A stretch of DNA of 25,548 bases, taken from the NCBI GenBank assembly GCA_964502525.1, contig CAZCXH010000061.1, forward strand, positions 1-25,548, read 5' to 3'. Every line of letters begins with the position of its first letter. Position 1 is the first letter of the stretch. Source of the DNA: DATLYB01 sp964502525 (GTDB taxonomy: Bacteria > Bacteroidota > Bacteroidia > Chitinophagales > CAIOSU01). A program made the translations under genes and the position numbers. Below the pieces are notes generated by a model that made no database searches, was not told the DNA's origin, and saw nothing but the letters and a program-made list of their open reading frames with translations. Positions 6,658-15,700 of the stretch are shown piece by piece.

Positions 6658-9396
6658 ATGATTCGGTTTTATGAAATGAAACGCCAGGCCTTTACTGTCC
6701 TGTGCTTCATTTTTCTTTCCAATATCTCCATAAGCCAGACGTGGGAAGAGTGCAACAAGCAATTTGACGAGTTGTACAACGGTGGAGGATATGGAAAGGC
6801 GCTTAATGTTGCGCAGGATTGCCTGTTGCTGGCGGAAAAGGAGTTTGGGAAGGAGAATAAAAATTACGTCACCTCTGTTAACGGGTTGGCTTCGATATTT
6901 TTTCAGATGGGCAGGTATGCGGAGGCGGAGTCTTTGTTCATACAAGGAATGATCATTTATGAAAAAGCATTAGGCGTAAATGATGCTAACTATGCTAGCT
7001 CGCTTAATAACCTGGCGGAAGTTTATAAATACATGGGAAGGTTTGCCGAAGCGGAGCCATTGTGTAAGCGGGCGGTAAACATTTTGAAGAAGGCAGAGGG
7101 AGATGACCATCCCGACTATCCGACCTGTATTAACAATCTTGCATATTTATATTATAACATGGGCAGATACCGGGAAGCGGAACTCTTGTATATGCAAGTA
7201 AGGGACATCATGAAAAAAACTTTAAGGGAAGACCACCCCAGTTATGCCGTGTTGCTTAATAACCTGGCATTATTATACAAAGACATGGGCAGATATGCCG
7301 AGGCCGAGCCATTGTTTATCCAATCGTTAAGTATCCGAAAAAAAACTGCAGGGGAAAACAATCCAAAATATGGGATTGCGCTTAACAACCTCGGTGAATT
7401 GTACCGTTCCATGAACAGGTATGCTGATGCGGTGCCTTTGCTTATGAAAGCAATGGACATCTTTAAAAATTTTTTTGGAGAAGATCATCACGGTTATGCC
7501 ACTTCCATTAATCACTTAGCCTTGACTTACAGGGATATGGGCAAGTATGCGGATGCGGAGCCTTTGTCAGTCCAGGCCAGTAACATTGTAAAAAAAAATT
7601 TAGGAGAGAATCACCCTGATTATGCGAAAGCGCTTATCAATTTGGCGCTATTATACAAAGAAACAGGCAGGTATGCCCAGACGAAGCCTTTGTTTGCTCA
7701 GGCTCTGAGCATAACGAGAAAAAACATCATGCAAACTTTCTCATCATTAAGCGAAAAAGAGCAGTCCCAGTTTTTGCAAATCTTTAATTCCAACTTTAGA
7801 ACATACCAATCTTTCAGTAAAATTTATCCGTCCGCATCTTCTTTAGGCTATGATATTGCTTTATTGGAGAAGGGATTGCTTCTTGAAAACAGCCGCAGCG
7901 CCAGCAAGCGTATTCTTGAAAGCAGTGACACTTCATTGATAAACACTTACGACCGCTTCTTGGGAGCCAGAAAATTTCTCAGTACCCAATACAGCAAGCC
8001 TGTTCAAAAAAGGCTGCCTGAACTTAGTGAACGGGAGAAAGAAGCTAATGAGTTGGAAAAACAAATGATTGCCAAAGCGTCCCTTCTCAGGCTTCCCGGT
8101 TTTAAGGATTATGGCGCTGCTTTTCGTGTCACGTGGGAGGATGTTCAGAAGCAACTCACGGCCGGAGAGATTGCAATTGAATTCTGCAATTTCCGGTTTT
8201 ACGATAGGAAACCTGCAGACAGCATTTTTTATTGCGCTTACCTTATCATGCCAAAAGATACGCTTCCCCGGCAAATCTTTCTTTTTGAAGAAAAACAATT
8301 GGACAGCATTGTTTCAGCAGCAAACACCGCGCAGGATTTTGCTACTGTGCAAAATCTTTATACTCGCGGTGTTTCCCTGGAAGCAAATAGTAATTTCTAT
8401 GGCAAAGAACTGTATGGGATGGTCTGGGAAAAAATCGAACCGCACCTAAAAGGGGTAAATACTATTTACTATTCCCCCAGCGGCAAGCTGAACAAGATTT
8501 CATTCGCTGCCATTCCTATGAATGAAAAACAACTGCTCTCCGATAAATACAACCTCGTTTCGCTCAGCAGCACGCGCGAGTTGATGAGTGAAGAACCTCC
8601 TTTCCGATTCAGCGACAACAATACCATCGCCTTGTTCGGAGGCATTCAATATGATATGGATACTATTGCGATGAAGGAATCATCCGCAAAGTATCAATCG
8701 GATGAATCGCAGCTTCATGCCAGCCGCAGCCTGCCGGACGATGCAGAGAGGGGAGGCACCTTCAATTATCTTGGCGGCACACTGGAAGAAGTAGAGGAAA
8801 TACAAAAAATGTTTTCCAACAACCAAACGTTCACCAAAGCGGCAGCCACCGAAGAGGCGCTGAAGTTACTGCAGGCGGACAATGCGCCTGATGTGCTGCA
8901 CATCGCCACGCACGGATTTTTCTATAAGGAAAAGGACGTGAATAAAGATGAGGAAGGCGCGAACGTATTCGAAAATGCCAATGATCCGCTGCTGCGCTCC
9001 GGTCTTGCGCTGGCGGGCGGTAACCGCAAATGGCAAGGTGAATCGGTGCCCGAGGGTGTTGAAGACGGCATACTCACCGGCAAGGAGGTTTCCGCCATGA
9101 ACCTGAACAACACGAAGCTGGTGGTGCTCAGCGCCTGTGAAACCGGGCTGGGCGACATCAAGGGCAGCGAAGGCGTCTATGGCTTGCAGCGCGCCTTTAA
9201 AGCCGCTGGCGTTGACTACCTGATGATGAGCCTCTGGCAGGTGCCCGACAAGGAGACGCAAGATTTCATGACCGCCTTTTACAAGCACTGCAAAAAAGGA
9301 AGCGACATTCAAACCGCTTTTCACTTCACGCAATCGGAAATGAAAAGGAAGTACAAAGACCCCTATAAGTGGGCGGCTTTTGTGCTGCTGCGGTGA
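6658..9396 (+). CDS. Exported TPR-CHAT protein (separase/caspase-like protease family)
   Basis: This 912-residue protein has an N-terminal signal peptide. An internal start at 6676 (MKRQAFTVLCFIFLSNISIS) gives a tighter signal and may be the true one. Seven kinesin-light-chain-type 42-residue TPR repeats follow (about residues 65-360; pattern NLAxLYxxMGRYAEAEPL). After a helical linker comes a C-terminal CHAT domain (about 590-912). Its predicted catalytic dyad is intact: His752 in HIATHGFF and Cys827 in LVVLSACETGLG (numbered from 6658). The end YKWAAFVLLR is typical of CHAT domains. CHAT is a caspase/separase-fold cysteine-peptidase family; TPR-CHAT proteins include Csx29, which acts on a partner protein. 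Here the signal peptide points to a periplasmic or surface location. Natural partners would be the neighbouring micro-proteins, by inference. The 3' third looks more GC-rich than the TPR part. Confidence 0.9.
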   Translation: MIRFYEMKRQAFTVLCFIFLSNISISQTWEECNKQFDELYNGGGYGKALNVAQDCLLLAEKEFGKENKNYVTSVNGLASIFFQMGRYAEAESLFIQGMIIYEKALGVNDANYASSLNNLAEVYKYMGRFAEAEPLCKRAVNILKKAEGDDHPDYPTCINNLAYLYYNMGRYREAELLYMQVRDIMKKTLREDHPSYAVLLNNLALLYKDMGRYAEAEPLFIQSLSIRKKTAGENNPKYGIALNNLGELYRSMNRYADAVPLLMKAMDIFKNFFGEDHHGYATSINHLALTYRDMGKYADAEPLSVQASNIVKKNLGENHPDYAKALINLALLYKETGRYAQTKPLFAQALSITRKNIMQTFSSLSEKEQSQFLQIFNSNFRTYQSFSKIYPSASSLGYDIALLEKGLLLENSRSASKRILESSDTSLINTYDRFLGARKFLSTQYSKPVQKRLPELSEREKEANELEKQMIAKASLLRLPGFKDYGAAFRVTWEDVQKQLTAGEIAIEFCNFRFYDRKPADSIFYCAYLIMPKDTLPRQIFLFEEKQLDSIVSAANTAQDFATVQNLYTRGVSLEANSNFYGKELYGMVWEKIEPHLKGVNTIYYSPSGKLNKISFAAIPMNEKQLLSDKYNLVSLSSTRELMSEEPPFRFSDNNTIALFGGIQYDMDTIAMKESSAKYQSDESQLHASRSLPDDAERGGTFNYLGGTLEEVEEIQKMFSNNQTFTKAAATEEALKLLQADNAPDVLHIATHGFFYKEKDVNKDEEGANVFENANDPLLRSGLALAGGNRKWQGESVPEGVEDGILTGKEVSAMNLNNTKLVVLSACETGLGDIKGSEGVYGLQRAFKAAGVDYLMMSLWQVPDKETQDFMTAFYKHCKKGSDIQTAFHFTQSEMKRKYKDPYKWAAFVLLR

Positions 9397-9420
9397 TTAG
9401 AACAGAAGTAAACCTGAATT

Positions 9421-9543
9421 TTAAAACTTCGCGCAGGCTATGCTTTTCTTTCCCGGCTTGCAGACATATTTTGAATGGGTGCACGAGGAGAGCAATGCCA
9501 CCGAAAGAATGATTATCGCAATAATCGTTTTTGAGTTTTTCAT
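9421..9543 (-). CDS. Micro-lipoprotein B (40 aa), paralogue of 5415-5540
   Basis: This 40-codon gene encodes a signal segment starting MKNSKTIIAIIILSV and ending in lipobox LSSC, with Cys21 as the predicted lipidation site. The 20-residue mature peptide again contains HSKYxCxPGKKSIACAKF. Against gene A it differs in the mature part only at Ser/Thr, Ala/Val and Gln/Lys. It is convergent with the TPR-CHAT gene, 24 nt after that gene's stop. It has its own GTAAC-N14-GGTAT motif at 9579-9602, 35 nt before the ATG. Conservation of sequence, length and promoter type makes chance unlikely. Function is unknown. Confidence 0.75.
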   Translation of the reverse strand: MKNSKTIIAIIILSVALLSSCTHSKYVCKPGKKSIACAKF

Positions 9544-9578
9544 GGTTGTGGTTTTTGAGAGTTAGTAATCACCTTCAA

Positions 9579-9602
9579 ATACCACATCTCAAAAAAGGTT
9601 AC
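9579..9602 (-). promoter_or_regulatory. Shared promoter motif GTAAC-N14-GGTAT, copy 2
   Basis: On the minus strand GTAAC (9598-9602) and GGTAT (9579-9583) are separated by 14 nt, and GGTAT ends 35 nt before the ATG of micro-lipoprotein B. The first 11 nt, GTAACCTTTTT, are identical to copy 1, which precedes the unit carrying micro-lipoprotein A. It lies in the 122-bp gap downstream of the T9SS cargo gene ending at 9666. Confidence 0.6.
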
Positions 9603-9665
9603 CTGTTTTATTTTTTTTTAGATTTGACCTGCTTAATGGTTTTTTTGTAATGAGAGAGAGCACCG

Positions 9666-12431
9666 CTACCTCACCAGCGTCACCGTGCCCGGCTCTTTCA
9701 CTTCCCTGCCGTCAAATAGCTGCAAGACAAAAAGGTAGGTGTATGCTCCGATATCCTGTGGCGCGCCCTTGTAGTACCCGTCCCAGGGAGTGGGGCCATC
9801 ATGGAGCAGTTGCCCCCAGCGGTTGAATACCTTAAATTCATTAACCGTCACCCCGCTTGCTTTCAGGATGTAAAACCTGTCGTTCCTTCCGTCATTGTTG
9901 GGCGAGAAGGCGTTAGGGATCACGTAGGCATCGGGTAGAATCACGCGGATGCGCAGGCTGTCTGTCGAGACGCAACTGTCCGAAGATACGACTGTGAGGT
10001 AGTAGCGCTGATCTTCGGATGGGGTTGCCACGGGGCTTTCGCAATCCGTGCAGGAAATAAAAATGTCAGGAAACCAAAAAAAGCTGTCAACAGAAGTGCC
10101 GTTCAGGTCAATGTCAGCGCCAAGGGTGACGCTGTTTCCAAGCTCAAGCGATGTATCCGGGAAAATCGTAAATGCCAGCGGTGGTATCACTGTTACCACG
10201 GGCGAACTCGTGCTGGCGCTGCATCCGAAGGCATCCGTCACCGTCACGTAGTAAGTGCCGCTTTCAGTGACTCCGATGCTCGGAGTTGATTCATTGGTTG
10301 ACCACTGATATTGCGCGTAGGATTGGGAAGTTGACAGCGTCACCACCCCACCCCTGCAAACGCGGAGCGTGTCGGCAACAATAACAGGTGATGGAATGGG
10401 TGCAACATTTACCACCACCGTATCATATTGAAAACATTGCGCATCTTCCACCCGCACGATGAACTCAAACGTTCCCAACGTTCCACGAGGAATGCTGATA
10501 AGCGGTGTGGGATGATTCACACCGGAAATATAACTGTTGGCTGATGGCGGTTCTGCCATCCACTGAATGGAAGCGGTGGAGGGCGCTGTCGGGTTGCCGC
10601 CAACATTTATCGGAGGGTCGCCATCACACAGGTTTCTGTCTATACCTGCATCAGCCGGAGGGGTTGGCTTGACGGTTATCTGTATGGTGTCAACGCCAAA
10701 ATAATAATTACACAGGTCATAAGCGGTATCATAATAAGTGATGACAACAGGTATTGGTGCAACTGTGTCAGGATAAACCGTAGAGATCAAATCCGTTTGC
10801 CCGCTGGGTGTCCATTCGTAAGTGTAGGGAGGCACTCCGTATCGCGGATGGGATGTTAAATGAACCGGCTCCTTCGCGCAAACCGAATATCTGTCAGTGG
10901 TTGCTGTGAGTTCAATGGTTCGTCCTTCAACGGTCATGGCGAAGAAACTGCCAATGGCGCAGTTGTAACTGCATGAGTCGGGACACTGAAGCGGCTGCCC
11001 CGGTGGTGGCAGCGTTTGATTGCTCAGGGTGAAGTCAAGGTGATAATCCGGGCATTGAGGCGGGATGCAGTTGACAAGGTACAGCGTGTCGCGATGCCCT
11101 CCTGCCCCCCCGACTTTCCTTGGATCCGTGGTGCACGTGCCAAGATAAGTGGTGTCAATATATGACGTATCGCAACTTAGTCCAATGGTTCCGCAAGGTC
11201 CCGTGACGAATTGCTGCACATCGGTGAAATAACAAAAGTCAGAATTATGGGTGACGGGATCATACCTGGCGGTGCAAATCGAGTCCGACACTTCATACTC
11301 CACCTGGATGATCGCGGCAAACAATTCCGTTTTCCCCGGAACCGTAACATTAATGGTGTAATCGCAGGTCTGAGGGAATCTTGAGAATGCCATATCGGCT
11401 CCTGAGAAAATCAGATTGCGCCTGTCAATATAGTTGCCACGGGCGTTGGTGCCGGAAAGAACAATCGGGTCAATGTAAACCGGATACCGAATGCCGGGGC
11501 TGTTAAGCCATTCAAGCGGCACGAGCGTCATGATGCTGTAAGAACCTGCATTTTCTACCAAATTGTAAAACCCCGCTATGCCTTTGCCCCGCATGTCGTA
11601 ATATAGCGGGCGCTTGTATTCGATGACGTCAATGTCATTGCCGTTTACTATCTGCAAGCCTCCCGTCCAATATCCATCATAAGATGAACCTTTCACTTTT
11701 TTCATCCCGTAAGCTGCGGGCAAAGCCACCCGGTCTTCAAAGACAAGCCATTTGCTGCCGGACGGAATGTCAAGAGGTTCTTTGATGATGAAAGTGGTCT
11801 TAACCTGCCCGACATCAAATGCTTGCCGGATGTCAATCTTGTCCCATGCGTTTCTTGTCATAACCCCGCTTTCGCCAACCGTTGTTTGACCAAATTCAGG
11901 CGGAAGGATTTCCTGATTGATTTTTCCCGCGTCATCAATAAAATACATGCTCAAATTTTTGTTGAATGAATAGGCGAAATCGCCAACCCTGATGGAAGCG
12001 GCATGACTGTTCTTATCATAATATGTTGGGGCAAGCTGGCTCACCGCCCCATAAACTCCCTGCTTTTCCGCGACAGGTCTCAGCCGCGGATCAACGGTGC
12101 GGTATCTGCCGGACTTATCAATGTAATGCAGGGGGGAATAGGATTTCTGAACATAGAAATGGCCGCTGTTATCGGGCTCGATAAAGTATCTCGAATAGAA
12201 ATCTCTCTTCTGCAAGAGCTCAACACAGTTATCGCATCCAGCCCTGTATGGCAAGATTCCGAATTCAGGATGGTCTTGAAATTCCTCTGGCGTATTTTTC
12301 AGAAGCTCAGAAGTGATATTTTTTTCATCCGATGAAAAGCCGGTGAAATTAGAAGCGGCAGGCTGCATGGGGTTTTGGGCGGAAAGAGTGAGGGAAATAA
12401 GAAGGAGAATACCAACGCAGCGAACGCTCAT
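9666..12431 (-). CDS. T9SS-secreted multidomain protein with type B C-terminal sorting domain
   Basis: I start this 921-residue protein at 12431, where MSVRCVGILLLISLTLSAQ is a normal signal peptide. The frame stays open upstream to 12623, but that extension only translates the GC-rich intergenic repeats. Residues about 30-310 form a domain I do not recognise, with motifs such as SPLHYIDKSGRYRTVDPRLR and WLVFEDRVALPAAYG. Cys-rich and Ig/PKD-like beta-sandwich modules follow; one near 680-740 reads VCRGGVVTLSTSQSYAQYQW. Residues about 831-921 are a type B (gliding-motility-associated) CTD: AFSPNNDGRNDRF, FNRWGQ, PWDGYYKG, and PGTVTLVR at the end. Type B cargo is usually released or held in a secreted gel rather than A-LPS anchored. 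It lies downstream of a second such gene, and the two could be co-expressed. Confidence 0.9.
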   Translation of the reverse strand: MSVRCVGILLLISLTLSAQNPMQPAASNFTGFSSDEKNITSELLKNTPEEFQDHPEFGILPYRAGCDNCVELLQKRDFYSRYFIEPDNSGHFYVQKSYSPLHYIDKSGRYRTVDPRLRPVAEKQGVYGAVSQLAPTYYDKNSHAASIRVGDFAYSFNKNLSMYFIDDAGKINQEILPPEFGQTTVGESGVMTRNAWDKIDIRQAFDVGQVKTTFIIKEPLDIPSGSKWLVFEDRVALPAAYGMKKVKGSSYDGYWTGGLQIVNGNDIDVIEYKRPLYYDMRGKGIAGFYNLVENAGSYSIMTLVPLEWLNSPGIRYPVYIDPIVLSGTNARGNYIDRRNLIFSGADMAFSRFPQTCDYTINVTVPGKTELFAAIIQVEYEVSDSICTARYDPVTHNSDFCYFTDVQQFVTGPCGTIGLSCDTSYIDTTYLGTCTTDPRKVGGAGGHRDTLYLVNCIPPQCPDYHLDFTLSNQTLPPPGQPLQCPDSCSYNCAIGSFFAMTVEGRTIELTATTDRYSVCAKEPVHLTSHPRYGVPPYTYEWTPSGQTDLISTVYPDTVAPIPVVITYYDTAYDLCNYYFGVDTIQITVKPTPPADAGIDRNLCDGDPPINVGGNPTAPSTASIQWMAEPPSANSYISGVNHPTPLISIPRGTLGTFEFIVRVEDAQCFQYDTVVVNVAPIPSPVIVADTLRVCRGGVVTLSTSQSYAQYQWSTNESTPSIGVTESGTYYVTVTDAFGCSASTSSPVVTVIPPLAFTIFPDTSLELGNSVTLGADIDLNGTSVDSFFWFPDIFISCTDCESPVATPSEDQRYYLTVVSSDSCVSTDSLRIRVILPDAYVIPNAFSPNNDGRNDRFYILKASGVTVNEFKVFNRWGQLLHDGPTPWDGYYKGAPQDIGAYTYLFVLQLFDGREVKEPGTVTLVR

Positions 12432-12731
12432 AGACTCACCCCCTGTGGTCGCCAAAGGTTTGCCGCAGGCGATGCCGCCCCCTTTCAAAAGGAGAGGGGT
12501 GACCGATCTGAATATCTTTTTCAGAGCAAGCCTCACCCCGCCCCTCTCCGAAAGAGGGGGTGTCCGAAAAGATTTTTTTGTCTGGAAAAGGTTGAGTGTT
12601 TCCAGAAGAACTTGAAATTTCAACTTGAATAAAAATTTAACCTCCCCGCTCCCGCCCTTTACAGTAATACCGTCCTGACTCCCCTCTCCTTTGGAGAGGG
12701 GGCGGGGTTGAGGCTATTGGGTCGGATGAGG
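12432..12731. repeat. Cluster of GC-rich palindromic intergenic repeats
   Basis: This 300-bp gene-free gap holds several strong inverted repeats. GGAGAGGGGTGA (12491-12502) faces TCACCCC (12533-12539) and CCCTCTCC (12542-12549). CCCCTCT (12541-12547) pairs with AGAGGGG (12553-12559). CCCCTCTCC (12681-12689) and GGAGAGGGG (12693-12701) form a perfect 9-bp stem with a 3-nt loop. A related unit occurs near 25463-25497. The repeats are open in several frames, which creates spurious ORFs and falsely lengthens the downstream gene. They may also act as terminators or mRNA processing sites between the two T9SS genes. No promoter stands out. Confidence 0.7.
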
Positions 12732-15700
12732 CTAACGTATCAAAGTTACATTCCCTTTGCGTTCCACAGGAGGCGCGCTGCCGATGCCGGCTTTAATATA
12801 GTACACATACACGCCCATATCCTGCTGCTTGCCGTTGTGCGTTCCGTTCCATCCTTTTGTAAGATCGCCCCGGCTGAGTTCACTGACGTTATTAGAATAA
12901 TACACTTGTTCTCCCCAGCGATTGAAGATACGTATTTCGTAGGTGTCGAAGTTGTCACCAAACACGGTGAAGTAATCATTTTTCCCATCACTGTTCGGAG
13001 TGAACGCCTGCGGGATAACAATTTCGCAGCCGCCAATCGAAATAGTTACCGTATCATAATTCACGCACCCGGTGGCTGAATCCGTTCCCGCGAGCAGATA
13101 AGTCTGCGTTGCGGAGGGCGCTAATACCGGATTGGGGATATTCGGATCGCTCAACCCATTCTCCGGTGACCACAAATAAATGTCAGCCCCCGTTGCCGTT
13201 AACTGCGATTCCTTGCCGAGGCAGACGGTGTCATCCATCCCCGCATCAACTGGCGGCAGCGGATTAAGCGTTACCAGCACATTGTCGGCATCACCGCATC
13301 CGTTTGAATCGGAAACATATACTGAATAAAGCGATGTGGTGTCGGGAGTTACGGTTATGCCTGAAGTTTCATCGCCCGTGTTCCACAGATAGTTTATTCC
13401 GCTGAACGTGCGGTAGTGTATCCTTCCGCTCCAAATTCTGCCGGCAGAAAACGGGACTCCAAAGGGATATTGATTGGCAGTTCCTTTGTAAAATTCGAGA
13501 GATGCATCCCGCGCAACCGGGTTGGGAGTGCCAAGCGTGCTATAAAAGTTGGAGCCATTGGTCGCAGTTATGTAAAATCCATAGGCGCTTCCTGCAGGAA
13601 TGGTAATGTTGACCGGAATCGGCACAGGCGTGGCATTGCCGGGACCGCTGGACAGCACACTGGTTGCGGAACCGACCAGCGTCCAGTCGGAAGGGATGTA
13701 TTCGGAACCGACATAAGATGATGTTTTGTAATAAATCGAGATGCCGGCAGATGTTCCGGCAGCATGGGCAAGGTTCACATCAAAGCTTTGAATGGTAACC
13801 TCATTAATCGCCAGCAGGTTGAACATATTGCCGTTCCGCTTAAAAACGCTGGTATCCAAACCGGTGGTGAGCGTCCTGTTGAATCCTTCGTTGGAAGCTG
13901 TCAGCGTAACGGTTTTTCCCTCGCATATTACAGTGTCATTTCCCGCATCAACATCCACTATTGAAAATACATCAATCGGCAAAGTGCTCTCCCTGATGCC
14001 GCACTCGTTAACTGCATAGATGTGTATTGCATTGGCCCCGACCGAGTCAAAAACAATGGTGATTTCATTATTCGCTGTGTCAACGATGGTTCCCCAATCC
14101 AGTGTCCAGCTATAGAACGTAAGCGCAAAGAAAGGAACACTGTAAGTGAAGGTGTCACCCTTGCACACCTCACTTGGACCGGTGATGTTTACGTCAGGCT
14201 CTACAAGTACAAGAATCTTGGTTATCGGGGAGTAGAGACCAAAGCAGCCGTAGTTGATTTCACGCAAACGGAAGGTGATTTCGTATGGCTCATCGAAGCC
14301 GGTGAAAGTGGTGAAAAGATATGGACCCGGAAGCGTGAAGGGAGAGCCGTTGTTGAGGTTCTGGCTCAACACCTGGTATTGCGACTCCTGGTTGTAAGGA
14401 GTAACAGTTAACGTGGCAATCTCCGTGCTGCAATATTGTGTTTTGTCAGGAACCAGCCTCGAAGGTATGTCAGCGGGCGCGCCTATGGTGATGCGGATGA
14501 TCGTGCCATTCATGTTCCAGGGCGTTGACGAACTGTCGGCAATGATGCGCATGTAATAAACGCCCGGCAGAATTCCCAAAGCCGCAAGGTCAATATGGTT
14601 TGGAATCGTGATAATCATTGTGCCTGACGCGCTGTCAATCTCGACTCCAAGTCCACCGGTGTTCACTATCGTGAAAGGAGGTTTCATGCTGATCAACTCA
14701 ACAATAAAGTGGTTGCCTGATGAATAATTTGCCGAGGTGTCCCATTCGTTGATGTCCACGAGGATGGTGTCAACAACGCCTGTTGTATCGGTAATGCAGT
14801 ATTTCAGGTCAATGGTTTTGTTGGAAGTGATGTCGCAGTGCTTGATGCAGAAAGGCCCGGCTGGCGTGCCGATGGTTGGTGGATTTGATGCCACAACCCG
14901 TATGTAATAGTTGCAGCCTTCGGGAACTGTTGAAGGAACCAGCCCCGATACCATTCCCGGAGCGCCAGGGTTGAAAGAAGGATCATAAGTCACCTTGTCT
15001 GGTTTGCTGTTGATTACCGTGAACACATTTATTGGAGTTGGCGGCACGGTGGATGAATCATAAACCGTAAATCTCCCTTGCGCGTCTGAAAGCTGCGCAG
15101 TGTAAGTATTTCCATCATTAAAAACACCGTAAGAATAAAACGGAACATCTATCGCGCTTTTCGCGCACACGGTGTCAGGGTCTGTTGTTACCAGCGCAGG
15201 CAGGGTATTGATGCTGTTGGGACATTCTATGACCTCGAAACAGAGGCTTGCTATTCCCAGGAAAATCGGAGGATCAATGCGGTTGATCCGGATTTTATAA
15301 CACGTGCCGGGTGGCGAGGCGGCAGGTATCAGCACGCCTATCCCGCCACTGGTGGCAAGATTGTCAATCGTGAAAAAACCCAGGCTCACCGGATTGCCGA
15401 ATGAACCGGTGCCATCTGAAAGTTCTATGTTGTAACGCCCGTCACACAAAGGTTGGGACAGGCTCCAAAATACGCCTGCCACATTTTGCTGGCAGACCGG
15501 GTTTGGGCTAACATCAGTGATGGACAGTTGGGCTCCGGTCAACGCGTCATAAGAAGCAACTACAAAAATTTCATCAAGGCTGAACGATATGGTGCCGGGA
15601 GGTGATCCTGCGTCATTCACCCAGCGGAAGCCGAAGCGGATATCTTCCACATCCTCAAAAACGGGATCGGTGATTTCGACATATTCCCATCTCACCGTGC

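Noticed and set aside
8866..9333. 155-codon minus-strand ORF inside the CHAT domain
   Set aside because: It is a shadow of the GC-rich 3' end of the CHAT gene, whose motifs are intact in the plus frame.
12313..12632. Plus-strand ORFs of 85-100 codons over the repeats
   Set aside because: They translate palindromic intergenic repeats and the antisense of a signal peptide.
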